A DNA stretch of 16,371 nucleotides from Desulfurococcales archaeon (GCA_026985375.1 JALSQP010000040.1:1-16371), one strand, 5' to 3'; positions 7,449 through 14,703 are shown, counted from the first letter of the stretch. A program made the numbers and translations. The notes: generated from the letters alone by a model not told the origin.

Positions 7449-8243
7449 ATGGTTAACAAGTGGTGGCCTACGCCTTATAGTGGGTTGCCAGCGTTAATGA
7501 GTTGTGCTTCCTTACTATGCTTTACGCTAGGTATGATACTGGCTGTCTCAGGGCTAAGTAGTCTCGCGGCACCTATAGTGATAGCCATTGGGTTTATGGC
7601 TGGCCTAATATCTGTTGGTAGGGAAGTTAGGATATGTAACCATAAACTGATTCTGGGTTACGGGTTTCCTAAAGCTATTGTTAGATATGTTGTGGAGGAC
7701 GTTGTCGACATTTTTGACGTTAATGAACTTTCTCGAGGGAAGCTAGTAAGGTACTTTAAGTATCACCTCTTTGTGTTTTCCTTAATTATGTTGTTGCCAG
7801 TCATATATTTAGCTGTTGAAGGGTTGTATCCTAGTCCTGTTTACCTTCCATTACTGTTACTTCCTGTATTCCTGGGGGTTGCACTTCAACTTTACATAAT
7901 GTTCACGGCCGAGAGCTACAGGAAGCTCATAAGAAGGTTAATGTTCACACTAGCAATAGTGTGGAGTCTTGTAGGATTCATCGTTGGTGCTACCTATAGA
8001 GAGCTCTACGGTAAATCATTATTCTCCGATCCTTCAGCAACATTGCTCTACTTTACTGGAATGCTACTCTTAGCTGTATCCACTATAACTATACTAGCAC
8101 TTCGCAGCAGGCAGCATGTAATAATAGTTGAGAGTAGTGATGGCAGATTCTACGCTATTGCAACGGCTTCGCCTAATTATGCTAAGGAACTAGTAAAACT
8201 AATAGCCAAAGAGGTGATGGTACGTAATGAAGCTACCTTCTAG
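7449..8243 (+). CDS. Six-TM membrane protein with split PH-like soluble part
   Basis: A 264-residue membrane protein of unrecognised family. Seen: two N-terminal hydrophobic helices (about 15-35 and 38-57), then a soluble stretch (about 58-106) patterned as short beta strands (VRICNHKLIL, then VVEDVVDIFDV), four more hydrophobic segments (about 107-128, 133-153, 165-184, 196-216), and a C-terminal soluble tail (VIIVESSDGRFYAIAT plus a helix). The two soluble parts resemble halves of a bacterial PH-like domain split by the membrane helices; this is pattern resemblance only. Start: ATG at 7449 with a textbook ribosome binding site GGTGAT at 7440-7445. Its 3' end overlaps the HTH gene by 17 bases and carries that gene's ribosome binding site, so the two are translationally coupled. 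It may act as a membrane sensor or partner for the regulator. Confidence 0.8.
   Translation: MVNKWWPTPYSGLPALMSCASLLCFTLGMILAVSGLSSLAAPIVIAIGFMAGLISVGREVRICNHKLILGYGFPKAIVRYVVEDVVDIFDVNELSRGKLVRYFKYHLFVFSLIMLLPVIYLAVEGLYPSPVYLPLLLLPVFLGVALQLYIMFTAESYRKLIRRLMFTLAIVWSLVGFIVGATYRELYGKSLFSDPSATLLYFTGMLLLAVSTITILALRSRQHVIIVESSDGRFYAIATASPNYAKELVKLIAKEVMVRNEATF
8211..8218 (+). promoter_or_regulatory. Internal ribosome binding site for the HTH gene
   Basis: GAGGTGAT inside the upstream coding sequence lies eight bases before the ATG at 8227. It is a strong match to the complement of the archaeal 16S 3' end and decides this start despite the 17-base overlap. Confidence 0.7.
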
Positions 8244-8661
8244 GATGGAGGAAGTTCTCCTATTAATATATGGTAAGGGACTTAGGGAAGTTGACGTAGC
8301 TAGAAGGCTTAATGTGAGTAGGCAAGCTATTAACAGAGCTCTTCGAGGGGCCACCGGTAGGCTCTCTCAAATATTCTTGGAGTTAGCGGAGATCCTTAAC
8401 GCCGACATAATACGCGTTAACGTACGCAAAGGATACGCCATATTTAGGGGAAGACAATTAAATACCAAGATATATGCTTTCTACATTCCAAGAAAAGGTA
8501 TTAGAGTCCTCTTCAAGAATGGGGTAAATTGCAGAGACGAAGAGCTGAGAAGCCTATGCATAGATATAATCAGGGCAGCTAAAGAATGGGGAATGATAGA
8601 GGAAGAAGAAGATGATGCTGATACAACATTACGAAATATACTAAGGATTATCGAGGCCTAG
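8227..8661 (+). CDS. Small helix-turn-helix transcriptional regulator
   Basis: A 144-residue, probably cytoplasmic DNA-binding protein. Seen: a helix-turn-helix at about residues 18-46 (VDVARRLNVSRQAINRAL), in which the second helix (SRQAINRAL) is a convincing recognition helix, an amphipathic helix (about 46-60), a beta-rich middle with a YAIF/YAFY pattern (about 70-98), a helical segment and a strongly acidic stretch EEEEDDAD (about 125-132). The N-terminal half resembles sigma-like or Tfx-like archaeal HTH proteins, but I do not recognise the C-terminal part. It overlaps the membrane-protein gene and shares its promoter, which carries a symmetric site. The most economical reading is an autoregulated membrane-protein/regulator pair in which the membrane partner controls the HTH protein (inference). 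Confidence 0.82.
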   Translation: MKLPSRMEEVLLLIYGKGLREVDVARRLNVSRQAINRALRGATGRLSQIFLELAEILNADIIRVNVRKGYAIFRGRQLNTKIYAFYIPRKGIRVLFKNGVNCRDEELRSLCIDIIRAAKEWGMIEEEEDDADTTLRNILRIIEA

Positions 8662-9182
8662 CCCGGCGGATGCATATAGATGCGGATTTCAACGAGGTAA
8701 TGAGATTTCTTGAAAAGTACGAATGCTGAAGAGATGAGAGAAGGATAAATGGCATCATATTATTTTGGTTCTCAATACGTAAGGCTCACTTAAGAAGTTG
8801 TTTAGGAAGATTTACTGGTTAAGAGATGTTGAAGGATATGCCTTTGGTTTTGTGGAGTGCTTTAATAAATATTATTCTATATAAAGTTTTATACTTACTA
8901 CAGAAGCGATGGACTAATATTGTCATCGATTATGAGGGAGAGCTTAGAGATCATGTTACAGAAGATTGATGGAGAAATAATGGTTGTAGAGACTAGACTT
9001 CGAAGAATAGCTCTCAGATTCGGCTTAAGCGGTTAGAAGGAACTTGAGAGATTGTTTAAAGCTAAGGGCATGTTTTGTTACAGTAGAATAATTCCTCCTA
9101 ATCACAGTTTATTATCGTTTCTCCCAAAGTGTTACAGTTTCATTTAATTTACATGTGACATTTTAATATAGGTAGCAGCTAT
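8662..9182. other. Intergenic region with coding debris and AT-rich promoters
   Basis: No intact gene is visible. Short frames remain: a 19-codon frame from the ATG at 8670, an open stretch at about 8780-8880 without recognisable homology, and the antitoxin-like relic listed separately. CTATATAAAG at about 8877-8886 is a good TATA box for that relic. TTTAATTT (9143-9150) and TTTTAATATA (9161-9170) are TATA-like sequences before the orphan tRNA half. Confidence 0.5.
8920..9147 (+). pseudogene. Relic of a small helical, antitoxin-like protein broken by an amber codon
   Basis: From TTG 8920 (or ATG 8932) the frame encodes 38 residues of charged, helix-forming sequence (MRESLEIMLQKIDGEI, then LRRIALRFGLSG) and stops at TAG 9034-9036. 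Reading on in the same frame gives KELERLFKAKGM and then unrelated residues up to TAA at 9145-9147. The joined sequence resembles small all-helical crenarchaeal proteins that have Trp after the FGLSS/G turn and often accompany nucleotidyltransferase or PIN toxins; a TGG-to-TAG change would explain the stop. The C-terminal half of such proteins is not recognisable here, so the gene is also truncated. The family assignment is from memory and tentative; the open frame, promoter and stop are directly visible. Confidence 0.45.
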
Positions 9183-9225
9183 CGGAGACTGGAGGTCCCG
9201 GGTTCAAATCCCGACGGGCCCACCA
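9183..9225 (+). tRNA. Isolated tRNA 3' half with encoded CCA (scar or split-tRNA 3' half)
   Basis: Seen: a TTCAAAT T-loop flanked by CCGGG and CCCGA, a CGGGCCC acceptor 3' strand, discriminator A and CCA (9223-9225), preceded by a plausible variable loop (AGGTC) and anticodon-stem strand (ACTGG). The T-stem has one mismatch (C49-A65). No matching 5' half (GGGCCCG with a D-arm) lies upstream in this window; the only GGGCCCG in this region belongs to tRNA-Arg at 14857-14851, on the other strand. Two readings: the 3' end left by an integrated element, or the 3' half of a trans-spliced split tRNA, a gene class known in Desulfurococcales. The amino-acid identity is undetermined; a CGG anticodon (Pro) can be read at 9183-9185, but pairing with the preceding bases is poor. 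Confidence 0.6.
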
Positions 9226-9315
9226 CTATATGTAAGCACTATTATCTTAAGATTTAAGATCGGGCCTCTCAATACTTCATCTTCTATCATCTATGGAATT
9301 TCTGATAAGCAAACA

Positions 9316-9335
9316 TGGTATCACTGGTGATACCA
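9316..9335. promoter_or_regulatory. Perfect 20-bp palindrome before the alpha-mannosidase gene
   Basis: TGGTATCAC (9316-9324) and GTGATACCA (9327-9335) are perfect inverted repeats separated by TG. The element ends one base before the possible TTG start (9337) and 56 bases before the preferred ATG (9391). It could be an operator for a sugar-responsive repressor, or an RNA hairpin. Its right arm also contains GGTGAT, a ribosome-binding-site-like sequence that could serve the TTG start, so a bound protein or folded hairpin would also hide that start. Confidence 0.5.
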
Positions 9336-9390
9336 ATTGTACACACTAGAACTATTAATCCATAGACCTAATGAGAGTTTAGGGGAAATC

Positions 9391-12018
9391 ATGTCCATAG
9401 AGCTACTTAAGGCTATAAAGCTGGGGAACGTAAAAGTGTTTCTAGTAGGATACGCACATATTGATAGTGAATGGCTGTGGAGTCTGAGGGAAACAACTGA
9501 GATATGCAGATCAACATTCAAAAACGTTCTAGACATTATGGAACGCTTTAAAGATATCGTCTTCGAACTAGGCCCCGTACTATGTTATGAGCTTATTGAG
9601 GCTGAGGAACCAAAACTATTAGAGAAGATTATTGATAAAGTTAAAGAAGGTAGATGGAGAATTGCTGGAGCTCCATTTTTAGAATTTGACTCATACATGC
9701 CTTCCGGAGAATTTATTGTAAGACACTTATTATATGGGCGTAAGTACTTTAAAAAATACGGAATTGATATAGAACCTGTACTTTTTCTCCCAGATAGTTT
9801 CGGATTCCCCCTAACATTATCCAAGATTCTCAGAGGATTTAATATAAGATTCTTCGTTACCTATAAGCCTAAATGGAATGATACTAATGAGGTTAAATAC
9901 AACATCTTCTACTGGGGCACTAATCTTGGAGAAAGCGTCCTAGCATACATTCTACCTGGCAACTATAATGATTATTTATCGGATGTAAAGAGAATATTAT
10001 GGAACTTGTATAAACAGTATACAAAGCAGAGGATACCCACAATCCTAGTAGTTTACGGACGTGGCGACCACGGTGGAGGCCCTGAAGAGGACGAAGCTGA
10101 AAACCTAGAACACTGGAAGAGGCCCTATTCATTCTTAAAACTAACCTTTAGCGGCATGGAAGAATTCTTTAAGTACATAGAGCATACATATAGCGATAAT
10201 CTACCACTACTAAATGATGAACTATACCTGGAATTCCACCGCGGCGTCTATACGACGGGAACAACTGCTAAAAAGCTTAATAGAATTAACGAATATTTAG
10301 CTCTACAAGTAGAAAAACTTTATACTATGCTAATGACGCTATATGGCTATGAATATCCTTATGAAGATATTAATGTACTTTTGAGAAAAATATTGATTAA
10401 TCAAGGCCATGATTCTTTGCCAAGTACTGTAACCCCTGAGGTATACAGAGATATCGTAAATAGGGGTTTCAGAACCTTTAGAACTCTTTTAAAAATAATG
10501 AGGAATGGTCTCAGAAAACTTTGTGAGAGGGTTGGATCAAAATACTTGGTCTTTAACCCAAACAGCCAGAATATATCCATATACATACGAATAAATGGCG
10601 ATATCAGGGGACATTGTCAACACATGAATGATGGGACGAGACTCTGCTATATAGAGAACTTGCCTTCACTAGGTTATATTGCTTTTAATTTTATAAAAAA
10701 TATACCTAGAGATATAGTCCATATACGCAGCGAAGACAACTTATATGTATTAGAGAACAAGTACATGAAGGTAGCAATCTCTAAGAAGACTGGGTGGATT
10801 ATTAGTGTTTTTGATAAAATGAATAAACGAGAGATCTTGAAAGGCCCAATAAGAATGAGGATCTTATGGGATATACCATTACCAATAAGAATGTCGGTGG
10901 CACCAGCCATAATTTTTGATTCTTGGGAGGTCTTCTACAGAGATGGAATTAACAAATACTTATACAAGGATCTTAAAGCACACAGTCATAAGATTGGTGA
11001 AAAAGGACCTTTATACGCATCTGTGAGGCTCAGCTATAGATATAGACAGTTTACAGCGGGTACCTCTTCTATGGAACTTGAAGTCGGACTCTACGCCGAC
11101 AAGCCCTATCTCGAGATAAAGTTCCGTGGAGTATGGAGAGCTAAACATAGATTTCTAAAACTCTTAGTACCGCTTAAAATAAATACTGAAAACGCTATCT
11201 TCGAAGTACCTTATGGAATTGTCGTTAGGAAGGATTCATGTTCTTCCAAGAATCCTGTAGATAAGGCTAGATTTGAGGTCCCAGGACAACGATGGGTGGA
11301 TATATCTAATGGTGACTATGGCGTTGCCATCATAACAGATTCTCTCTACGGCTATAGCTGGTGTAATGGCACTATCGGAGTTAGTTTAATCAGAGCGCCT
11401 AGTCCTCCGGATAAAAACTTCATAATGAAATTCATAGAAAGTGTAAAGAATGTCCAAAGAAAGTTTATGGATGTCGCTATGGAACTTTCGAGTAAGCCGA
11501 GAAAAATGGGTATAAACTTTGCAATATGGCTAAACGTCATGATAAATGAGCTACTAAAACTGAGAAGGTTAAGACCCATAGATCACGGCTATCATACTGC
11601 AACAATATGGGTATATCCACATAGAGGCGATTACGTAGAGGGAGCTGTTCCTAAATATGCAGCTGAGTTAAACACACCATATATAATCTATAACTGCCCA
11701 TGTGTAAGGAGCGAAGAAGGCACAAAAAGCTTCTCACTAATAAGCATAGAGCCCAACGAAATCGTAGAAGTAACAACAGTAAAACCATGTGAAGAAGATG
11801 ACTGTATTGTAATCAGATTATATAATACATCTCCAAGAAAGATCATAGCTAAATTAAAAACCAATATAAGAATAAAAGAGGCTTACGAAGCTGACCTAGC
11901 TGAGAATCCTAGAAGAAAAATAGAACATGAGCAATACAAATTAAGCATAGGGCTTAACGCATATGAGATTAAGACTATCCTAATAAAGACTAATAAAAAT
12001 AAATTTTTACTACAATAG
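9391..12018 (+). CDS. GH38 alpha-mannosidase
   Basis: An 875-residue glycoside hydrolase family 38 enzyme, predicted to release alpha-linked mannose from oligosaccharides in the cytoplasm (no signal peptide). Numbering from ATG 9391: the N-terminal catalytic domain has AHID (H23, D25), LPDSFGF with the expected nucleophile and metal ligand D135, GRGDHGGGP (224-231), ELYLEFHRG (about 277-285) and NQGHD with H340. H23, D25, D135 and H340 match the four zinc ligands known in this family. The remaining ~500 residues fit the GH38 middle and C-terminal beta-sandwich domains, and length is normal. Start: ATG 9391 has AGGGGA at 9381-9386; an in-frame TTG at 9337 (GGTGAT upstream) would add 18 residues. 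The gene is intact and stands alone among decayed neighbours; its coding sequence looks AT-rich beside the aldehyde oxidoreductase, compatible with transfer (not computed). The physiological substrate is unknown. Confidence 0.92.
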   Translation: MSIELLKAIKLGNVKVFLVGYAHIDSEWLWSLRETTEICRSTFKNVLDIMERFKDIVFELGPVLCYELIEAEEPKLLEKIIDKVKEGRWRIAGAPFLEFDSYMPSGEFIVRHLLYGRKYFKKYGIDIEPVLFLPDSFGFPLTLSKILRGFNIRFFVTYKPKWNDTNEVKYNIFYWGTNLGESVLAYILPGNYNDYLSDVKRILWNLYKQYTKQRIPTILVVYGRGDHGGGPEEDEAENLEHWKRPYSFLKLTFSGMEEFFKYIEHTYSDNLPLLNDELYLEFHRGVYTTGTTAKKLNRINEYLALQVEKLYTMLMTLYGYEYPYEDINVLLRKILINQGHDSLPSTVTPEVYRDIVNRGFRTFRTLLKIMRNGLRKLCERVGSKYLVFNPNSQNISIYIRINGDIRGHCQHMNDGTRLCYIENLPSLGYIAFNFIKNIPRDIVHIRSEDNLYVLENKYMKVAISKKTGWIISVFDKMNKREILKGPIRMRILWDIPLPIRMSVAPAIIFDSWEVFYRDGINKYLYKDLKAHSHKIGEKGPLYASVRLSYRYRQFTAGTSSMELEVGLYADKPYLEIKFRGVWRAKHRFLKLLVPLKINTENAIFEVPYGIVVRKDSCSSKNPVDKARFEVPGQRWVDISNGDYGVAIITDSLYGYSWCNGTIGVSLIRAPSPPDKNFIMKFIESVKNVQRKFMDVAMELSSKPRKMGINFAIWLNVMINELLKLRRLRPIDHGYHTATIWVYPHRGDYVEGAVPKYAAELNTPYIIYNCPCVRSEEGTKSFSLISIEPNEIVEVTTVKPCEEDDCIVIRLYNTSPRKIIAKLKTNIRIKEAYEADLAENPRRKIEHEQYKLSIGLNAYEIKTILIKTNKNKFLLQ

Positions 12019-12293
12019 AATAAAACTCTTAATATTCATTTTGCATTAATTACGTATTCCAAACAATTGTAAGCTTATAAGGTCATACGTAATACTTTTG
12101 ATATAGGTATACAGCCTTTGAGTCAAGGAACATAAGTCTAAATAATCTAATTATATGTTCAAGAGAACATACTGCCTATGATGATCAAGGTATTCCTTGA
12201 ACCAGAAGATGGCCTTAATAAACTAACCTAATTATAAACACTGGGTATGAATTATGGATTTACCGTCCTTGCATAAACTCCTATTACTTATGA
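12019..12293. other. AT-rich intergenic region with palindromes
   Basis: A T-rich run just after the mannosidase stop could end its transcript. A short frame from ATG 12178 (16 codons, IKVFLEPEDG) is the only coding trace and is probably debris. Two nested inverted repeats are present: TCAAGGAA (12123-12130) with TTCCTTGA (12193-12200), enclosing TATGTTC-AAGA-GAACATA (12154-12171). A TATA-like AATTATAAAC at about 12227-12236 would suit the SDR pseudogene. Confidence 0.45.
12154..12171. repeat. Palindrome TATGTTC-AAGA-GAACATA
   Basis: Perfect 7-bp arms with a four-base centre lie about 60 bases upstream of the TATA-like box of the SDR pseudogene and about 140 bases after the mannosidase gene. 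It is enclosed by a second, 8-bp inverted repeat. It may be a former operator or a small hairpin; no function is demonstrated. Confidence 0.4.
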
Positions 12294-13062
12294 GGTAAAA
12301 CAACGTTAATTACTGGTAGTGCTCAGGGTATCGGCAAAGCAACAGCATTAAGATTCGCTGAAGCAGGTTCTGATCTTTACTTGGTCGATATAAATTTATG
12401 AAGATTTAATAAGAGTGAAAACAAAGTTATAGATAGGTTTAATGTTAATAATGTTAATATAGAGATATTTAAAATCGATCTTCCTAAGAGAAATGAAATA
12501 GACAAGCTATGGGAAGCAATTAAGGTTAAAGAACCCGATATACTTATAAATAATGCTGGAATCTATGTGTTTAAAGAATTCATTGGTTTAGACCAAGAAC
12601 TTTATGAGAAAACTATGAAAGTGAACCTTGAGAACACTCTATGGATGCGTCAATACATGAAAAAGAGAAGAGACAACAAAGGAGGTGTTATAATAAATGT
12701 TGCAAGTATTGAAGCATTACTTCCTTTTGCCAAGGGTTTAGCACACTATGATATAAGTAAAGCAGGCGTAATAGCTCTTAATAGGGCACTTGCAAGAGAG
12801 TGGTAGGAAAGGTTTTAGGATAAACGTCGTAGTATCAGGCGGTATAGAGACCGAGACCGTTAAGAAACTTCGCAAAGAGGCTATGATAAAGTTAAGGAAG
12901 GATATCATTGGGTTAGGTAAGTTATTCCTTTCACGGCTTCCACTAGGCATAATGGGGACTCCGGATGAAGTTGCTAGATTTATGGTCTTCTTAGCAAGCG
13001 ATCTAGCATCCTATATTCATAGCGCATTAATACCAGTTGACGGAGGATTCCTCTCAGCATAG
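12294..13062 (+). pseudogene. Short-chain dehydrogenase/reductase pseudogene
   Basis: The full length of a classical SDR (about 255 residues) can be read, but in pieces. TLITGSAQGIGKATALRF is the NAD(P)-binding start and DILINNAG the usual structural motif. IINVAS carries the catalytic Ser and HYDISK the Tyr and Lys. In the last piece INVVVSGGIETE and ALIPVDGGF are the normal C-terminal signatures. Lesions: a TGA at 12399-12401 in the otherwise open first frame; a one-base shift near 12795-12803, after which the frame would end at TAG 12804 but continues correctly from about 12793 in the next frame; and probably a one-base insertion between the ATG at 12290 and the GGT at 12294, since the frame has no start of its own. 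Unlike the SDR at the left edge, the active site was once complete. It was probably a sugar or alcohol dehydrogenase; proximity to the mannosidase suggests, but does not show, a shared carbohydrate pathway. Confidence 0.88.
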
Positions 13063-13623
13063 TATGAATGAATGCACTCTTATAATTAGCAAGACGTATC
13101 AATGTGATAGTTTTTGAAGTTCTTGCCTACATTACCTAATTCGATTATATTTAAGATATTTTAGAGACAATGGTATACTATCTATATAATTGATCCATAG
13201 AATTGTTTCTGTTAGGAATAATTAATCACAGGACATTGGCGCTTCTAAGTCAATAATCCGCGTTACAATAATAATCATGGGTGTTAATAACTCGGAGCTT
13301 GGTATTCTCTGGTATGAATATCTGTATCTATGTAAACGCCTTGAGAATATTGAAAAAGGCGTAGAAGCGGTGTTATTAGTAATCTTGAAAGGCTATGAGC
13401 GCTGACTAGGATCTATCGAATACTTAGAAGTATTAATGAGCTCCTTTGTGAGTTTAAGCCAGTAGTTAGAGTCGATGAGCACTACATAGATGAGGGGCAG
13501 GAATCGAATATTAATGCGAGAGCGCCTCTCCGAGGATTAAATGCCTTGTTCGTACTACGTGAGTATTGGTAGGGAGAAACACAAGCTACATATGGCTACT
13601 ATATTTGCATTGGGGGTTATGAA
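13063..13623. other. Coding debris between SDR pseudogene and integration scar
   Basis: No intact gene is recognisable. From ATG 13277 a 42-codon frame (MGVNNSELGI, then LLVILKGYER) ends at TGA 13403-13405. The next frame opens at 13405 and runs to TAG 13570-13572, and a third, overlapping frame from ATG 13541 runs to TAG 13685-13687. The end-to-end layout, each shifted by one frame, suggests a single decayed gene of about 130 codons. I do not recognise the family. The first 200 bases of the stretch are AT-rich, with nothing visible. Confidence 0.4.
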
Positions 13624-13626
13624 TAG

Positions 13627-13786
13627 TGGTGGGATAATAGGCCCCAACCCCCAGAAATTGATACGTTTCCTCGCCATAGACGTGTAGGAGAAAAGGTAAG
13701 CTCTTTTCAAAACCCTGCATTAGAAGAATTCCTCCGGAGAGCTAGAGAACTATTAAGCTCAAAGATGCAGAGTCGGGAAAGAGCTG
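13627..13786 (+). pseudogene. Possible N-terminal relic of an SSV-type integrase
   Basis: An open frame without a convincing start runs from just after TAG 13624-13626 straight into the tRNA-like repeat at 13785. Its last part encodes NPALEEFLRRARELLSSK, a helical stretch, and then continues through the repeat as ADQPGF. In SSV-type archaeal integrases the attachment site lies inside the N-terminal coding region, so that the tRNA antisense is translated (typically as a GPPGFEPG-like peptide; the intact tRNA here reads exactly that way). This makes an int(N) remnant plausible, but the helical stretch alone is not diagnostic and no catalytic tyrosine-recombinase motif is present. Confidence 0.35.
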
Positions 13787-13842
13787 TGGCGGACCAGCCG
13801 GGATTTCTAGCCCGAGAGCCTCCGGCTCCGAAAGCCCGAGAC
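13785..13842 (-). repeat. Degenerate copy of the tRNA-Arg 3' half (putative attachment site)
   Basis: Aligned by eye with the intact tRNA-Arg(TCG), this segment keeps the encoded CCA, most of the T-stem and the complete stretch CCTCCGGCTCCGAA, covering variable loop, anticodon stem and anticodon loop. It differs by scattered substitutions and a two-base insertion in the T-arm. Similarity starts at the CCA end and fades just past the anticodon arm, the extent usual for attachment sites of archaeal SSV-type integrases. It has the same orientation as the intact tRNA about 1 kb to the right, so the pair are direct repeats. Confidence 0.75.
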
Positions 13843-14001
13843 ATAAAGATCAAGCTTCCAGAGGAAGCCATAAGATGGAAACACTCTTCACGAATGCTTA
13901 TCGCCATTGATATCAGAGCGGATAGCCTAGAAACACGCTGTAGGGCTGGGGGTAAAGGGCTAATTGCCCCGATGCACCTAATTTATAAGTGGGGGCTAGA
14001 A

Positions 14002-14205
14002 TTGTCCAAGGTAATTAGGGTTAGATACGAGAAAGGTGTGCTGAAGCCGTTAGAGCCAGTAGAGCTTAGAGAAGGAGAAGAGATAGTCGTCTTTATACTT
14101 AGGCGTAGGGTGGGTGAGGTCCTTAAGAAATATGTTGGAATGTTTGGTAGGGCTGATATAGAGGAACTAAGGAAGTACGAGGAGGAGGAGGCTCAGGCAC
14201 AGTGA
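14002..14205 (+). CDS. AF2212-like (DUF104) antitoxin of a VapBC pair
   Basis: A 67-residue protein starting at TTG 14002. Its first half, KVIRVRYEKGVLKPLEPVEL followed by an acidic loop and an IVVFIL strand, is the compact beta fold typical of AF2212-type antitoxins (DUF104). The second half is helical and charged, ending EEEEAQAQ, and would wrap the toxin. The longer frame upstream (from ATG 13765, or open from 13627) runs through the tRNA-like repeat and is not expected to belong to it. The chosen start matches the family's usual N-terminus and has GGGGG at 13991-13995. Its TGA overlaps the GTG start of the PIN toxin gene, so the pair is translationally coupled. It should neutralise that toxin and probably repress the operon. 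Confidence 0.8.
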   Translation: MSKVIRVRYEKGVLKPLEPVELREGEEIVVFILRRRVGEVLKKYVGMFGRADIEELRKYEEEEAQAQ

Positions 14206-14654
14206 GCAAGTCGTTTATTGACACCAACGTGTTTTACAACATATTATTTGGGACCAGCCTCACTCAGATAGCTCGGAAGCTATTAGAGGATTATGAAGAA
14301 AGCATGTTCTACACAAGCCTAACCGTGGTGAACGAGCTACTCTGTATCTCCACAAGAAAGCATTATCAAACCAAGGGAGAGGTTAGCGGACCCTATAGCC
14401 TAAGAAAGCTAATAGCAAGCAAAGGATACCCCAAGCTTATAGTCGACGGTATACGTAAACTATTAGGAGACCTTGAAGTGGAAGTACTAATAGAAAGTGT
14501 AAGTTATCAGGATATGATAGAAACCGCGAGTAGTCTAAAACTCCTGCCGAGCGACGCCATCATAGCACTGACATGTAGGCATTACGGCATCGATACTATC
14601 TTAACGTTCGATGAGGATTTTAAACGGGTGCCTTGGCTCAAAGTAATTCCCTAA
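14202..14654 (+). CDS. vapC: PIN-domain ribonuclease toxin (VapC-like)
   Basis: A 150-residue PIN-domain protein. Seen: FIDTNVF at the N-terminus (D7 and N9), NELL with E45, LLPSDAIIALTC with D118, and TFDEDF with D137. These are the acidic residues that bind Mg2+/Mn2+ in PIN nucleases, and length is normal. Toxins of this group cleave RNA (tRNA or rRNA in studied cases); the target here is unknown. The GTG start at 14202 overlaps the antitoxin stop by four bases (GTGA), the standard VapBC layout. The pair lies inside the roughly 1-kb interval between the two tRNA-Arg repeats and may have arrived with, or helped to keep, the integrated element. It appears intact. Confidence 0.9.
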   Translation: MSKSFIDTNVFYNILFGTSLTQIARKLLEDYEESMFYTSLTVVNELLCISTRKHYQTKGEVSGPYSLRKLIASKGYPKLIVDGIRKLLGDLEVEVLIESVSYQDMIETASSLKLLPSDAIIALTCRHYGIDTILTFDEDFKRVPWLKVIP

Positions 14655-14703
14655 CACTTAAAGAAGTATTCAACTATGATTATCCCTTGTGAAGCAGGAA
14701 GTA

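Noticed and set aside
9034..9036. TAG in the small helical relic read as pyrrolysine
   Set aside because: Pyrrolysine use is characteristic of methanogen-type archaea, nothing here suggests the machinery, and the frame after the TAG soon loses family character.
9337..9390. TTG 9337 as the mannosidase start
   Set aside because: It is possible, because GGTGAT precedes it, but the ATG at 9391 has an equally good ribosome binding site and leaves a normal 20-residue lead into the AHID motif. The TTG also abuts the palindrome. Kept as an alternative only.
12399..12401. TGA in the SDR read as selenocysteine
   Set aside because: SDRs do not use Sec at this site, a frameshift follows in the same gene, and no selenocysteine insertion element was seen. 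Decay is simpler.
13765..14001. N-terminal extension of the antitoxin from ATG 13765
   Set aside because: This part translates a degenerate tRNA copy and has no antitoxin features. The family's N-terminus begins at TTG 14002, which has its own ribosome binding site.
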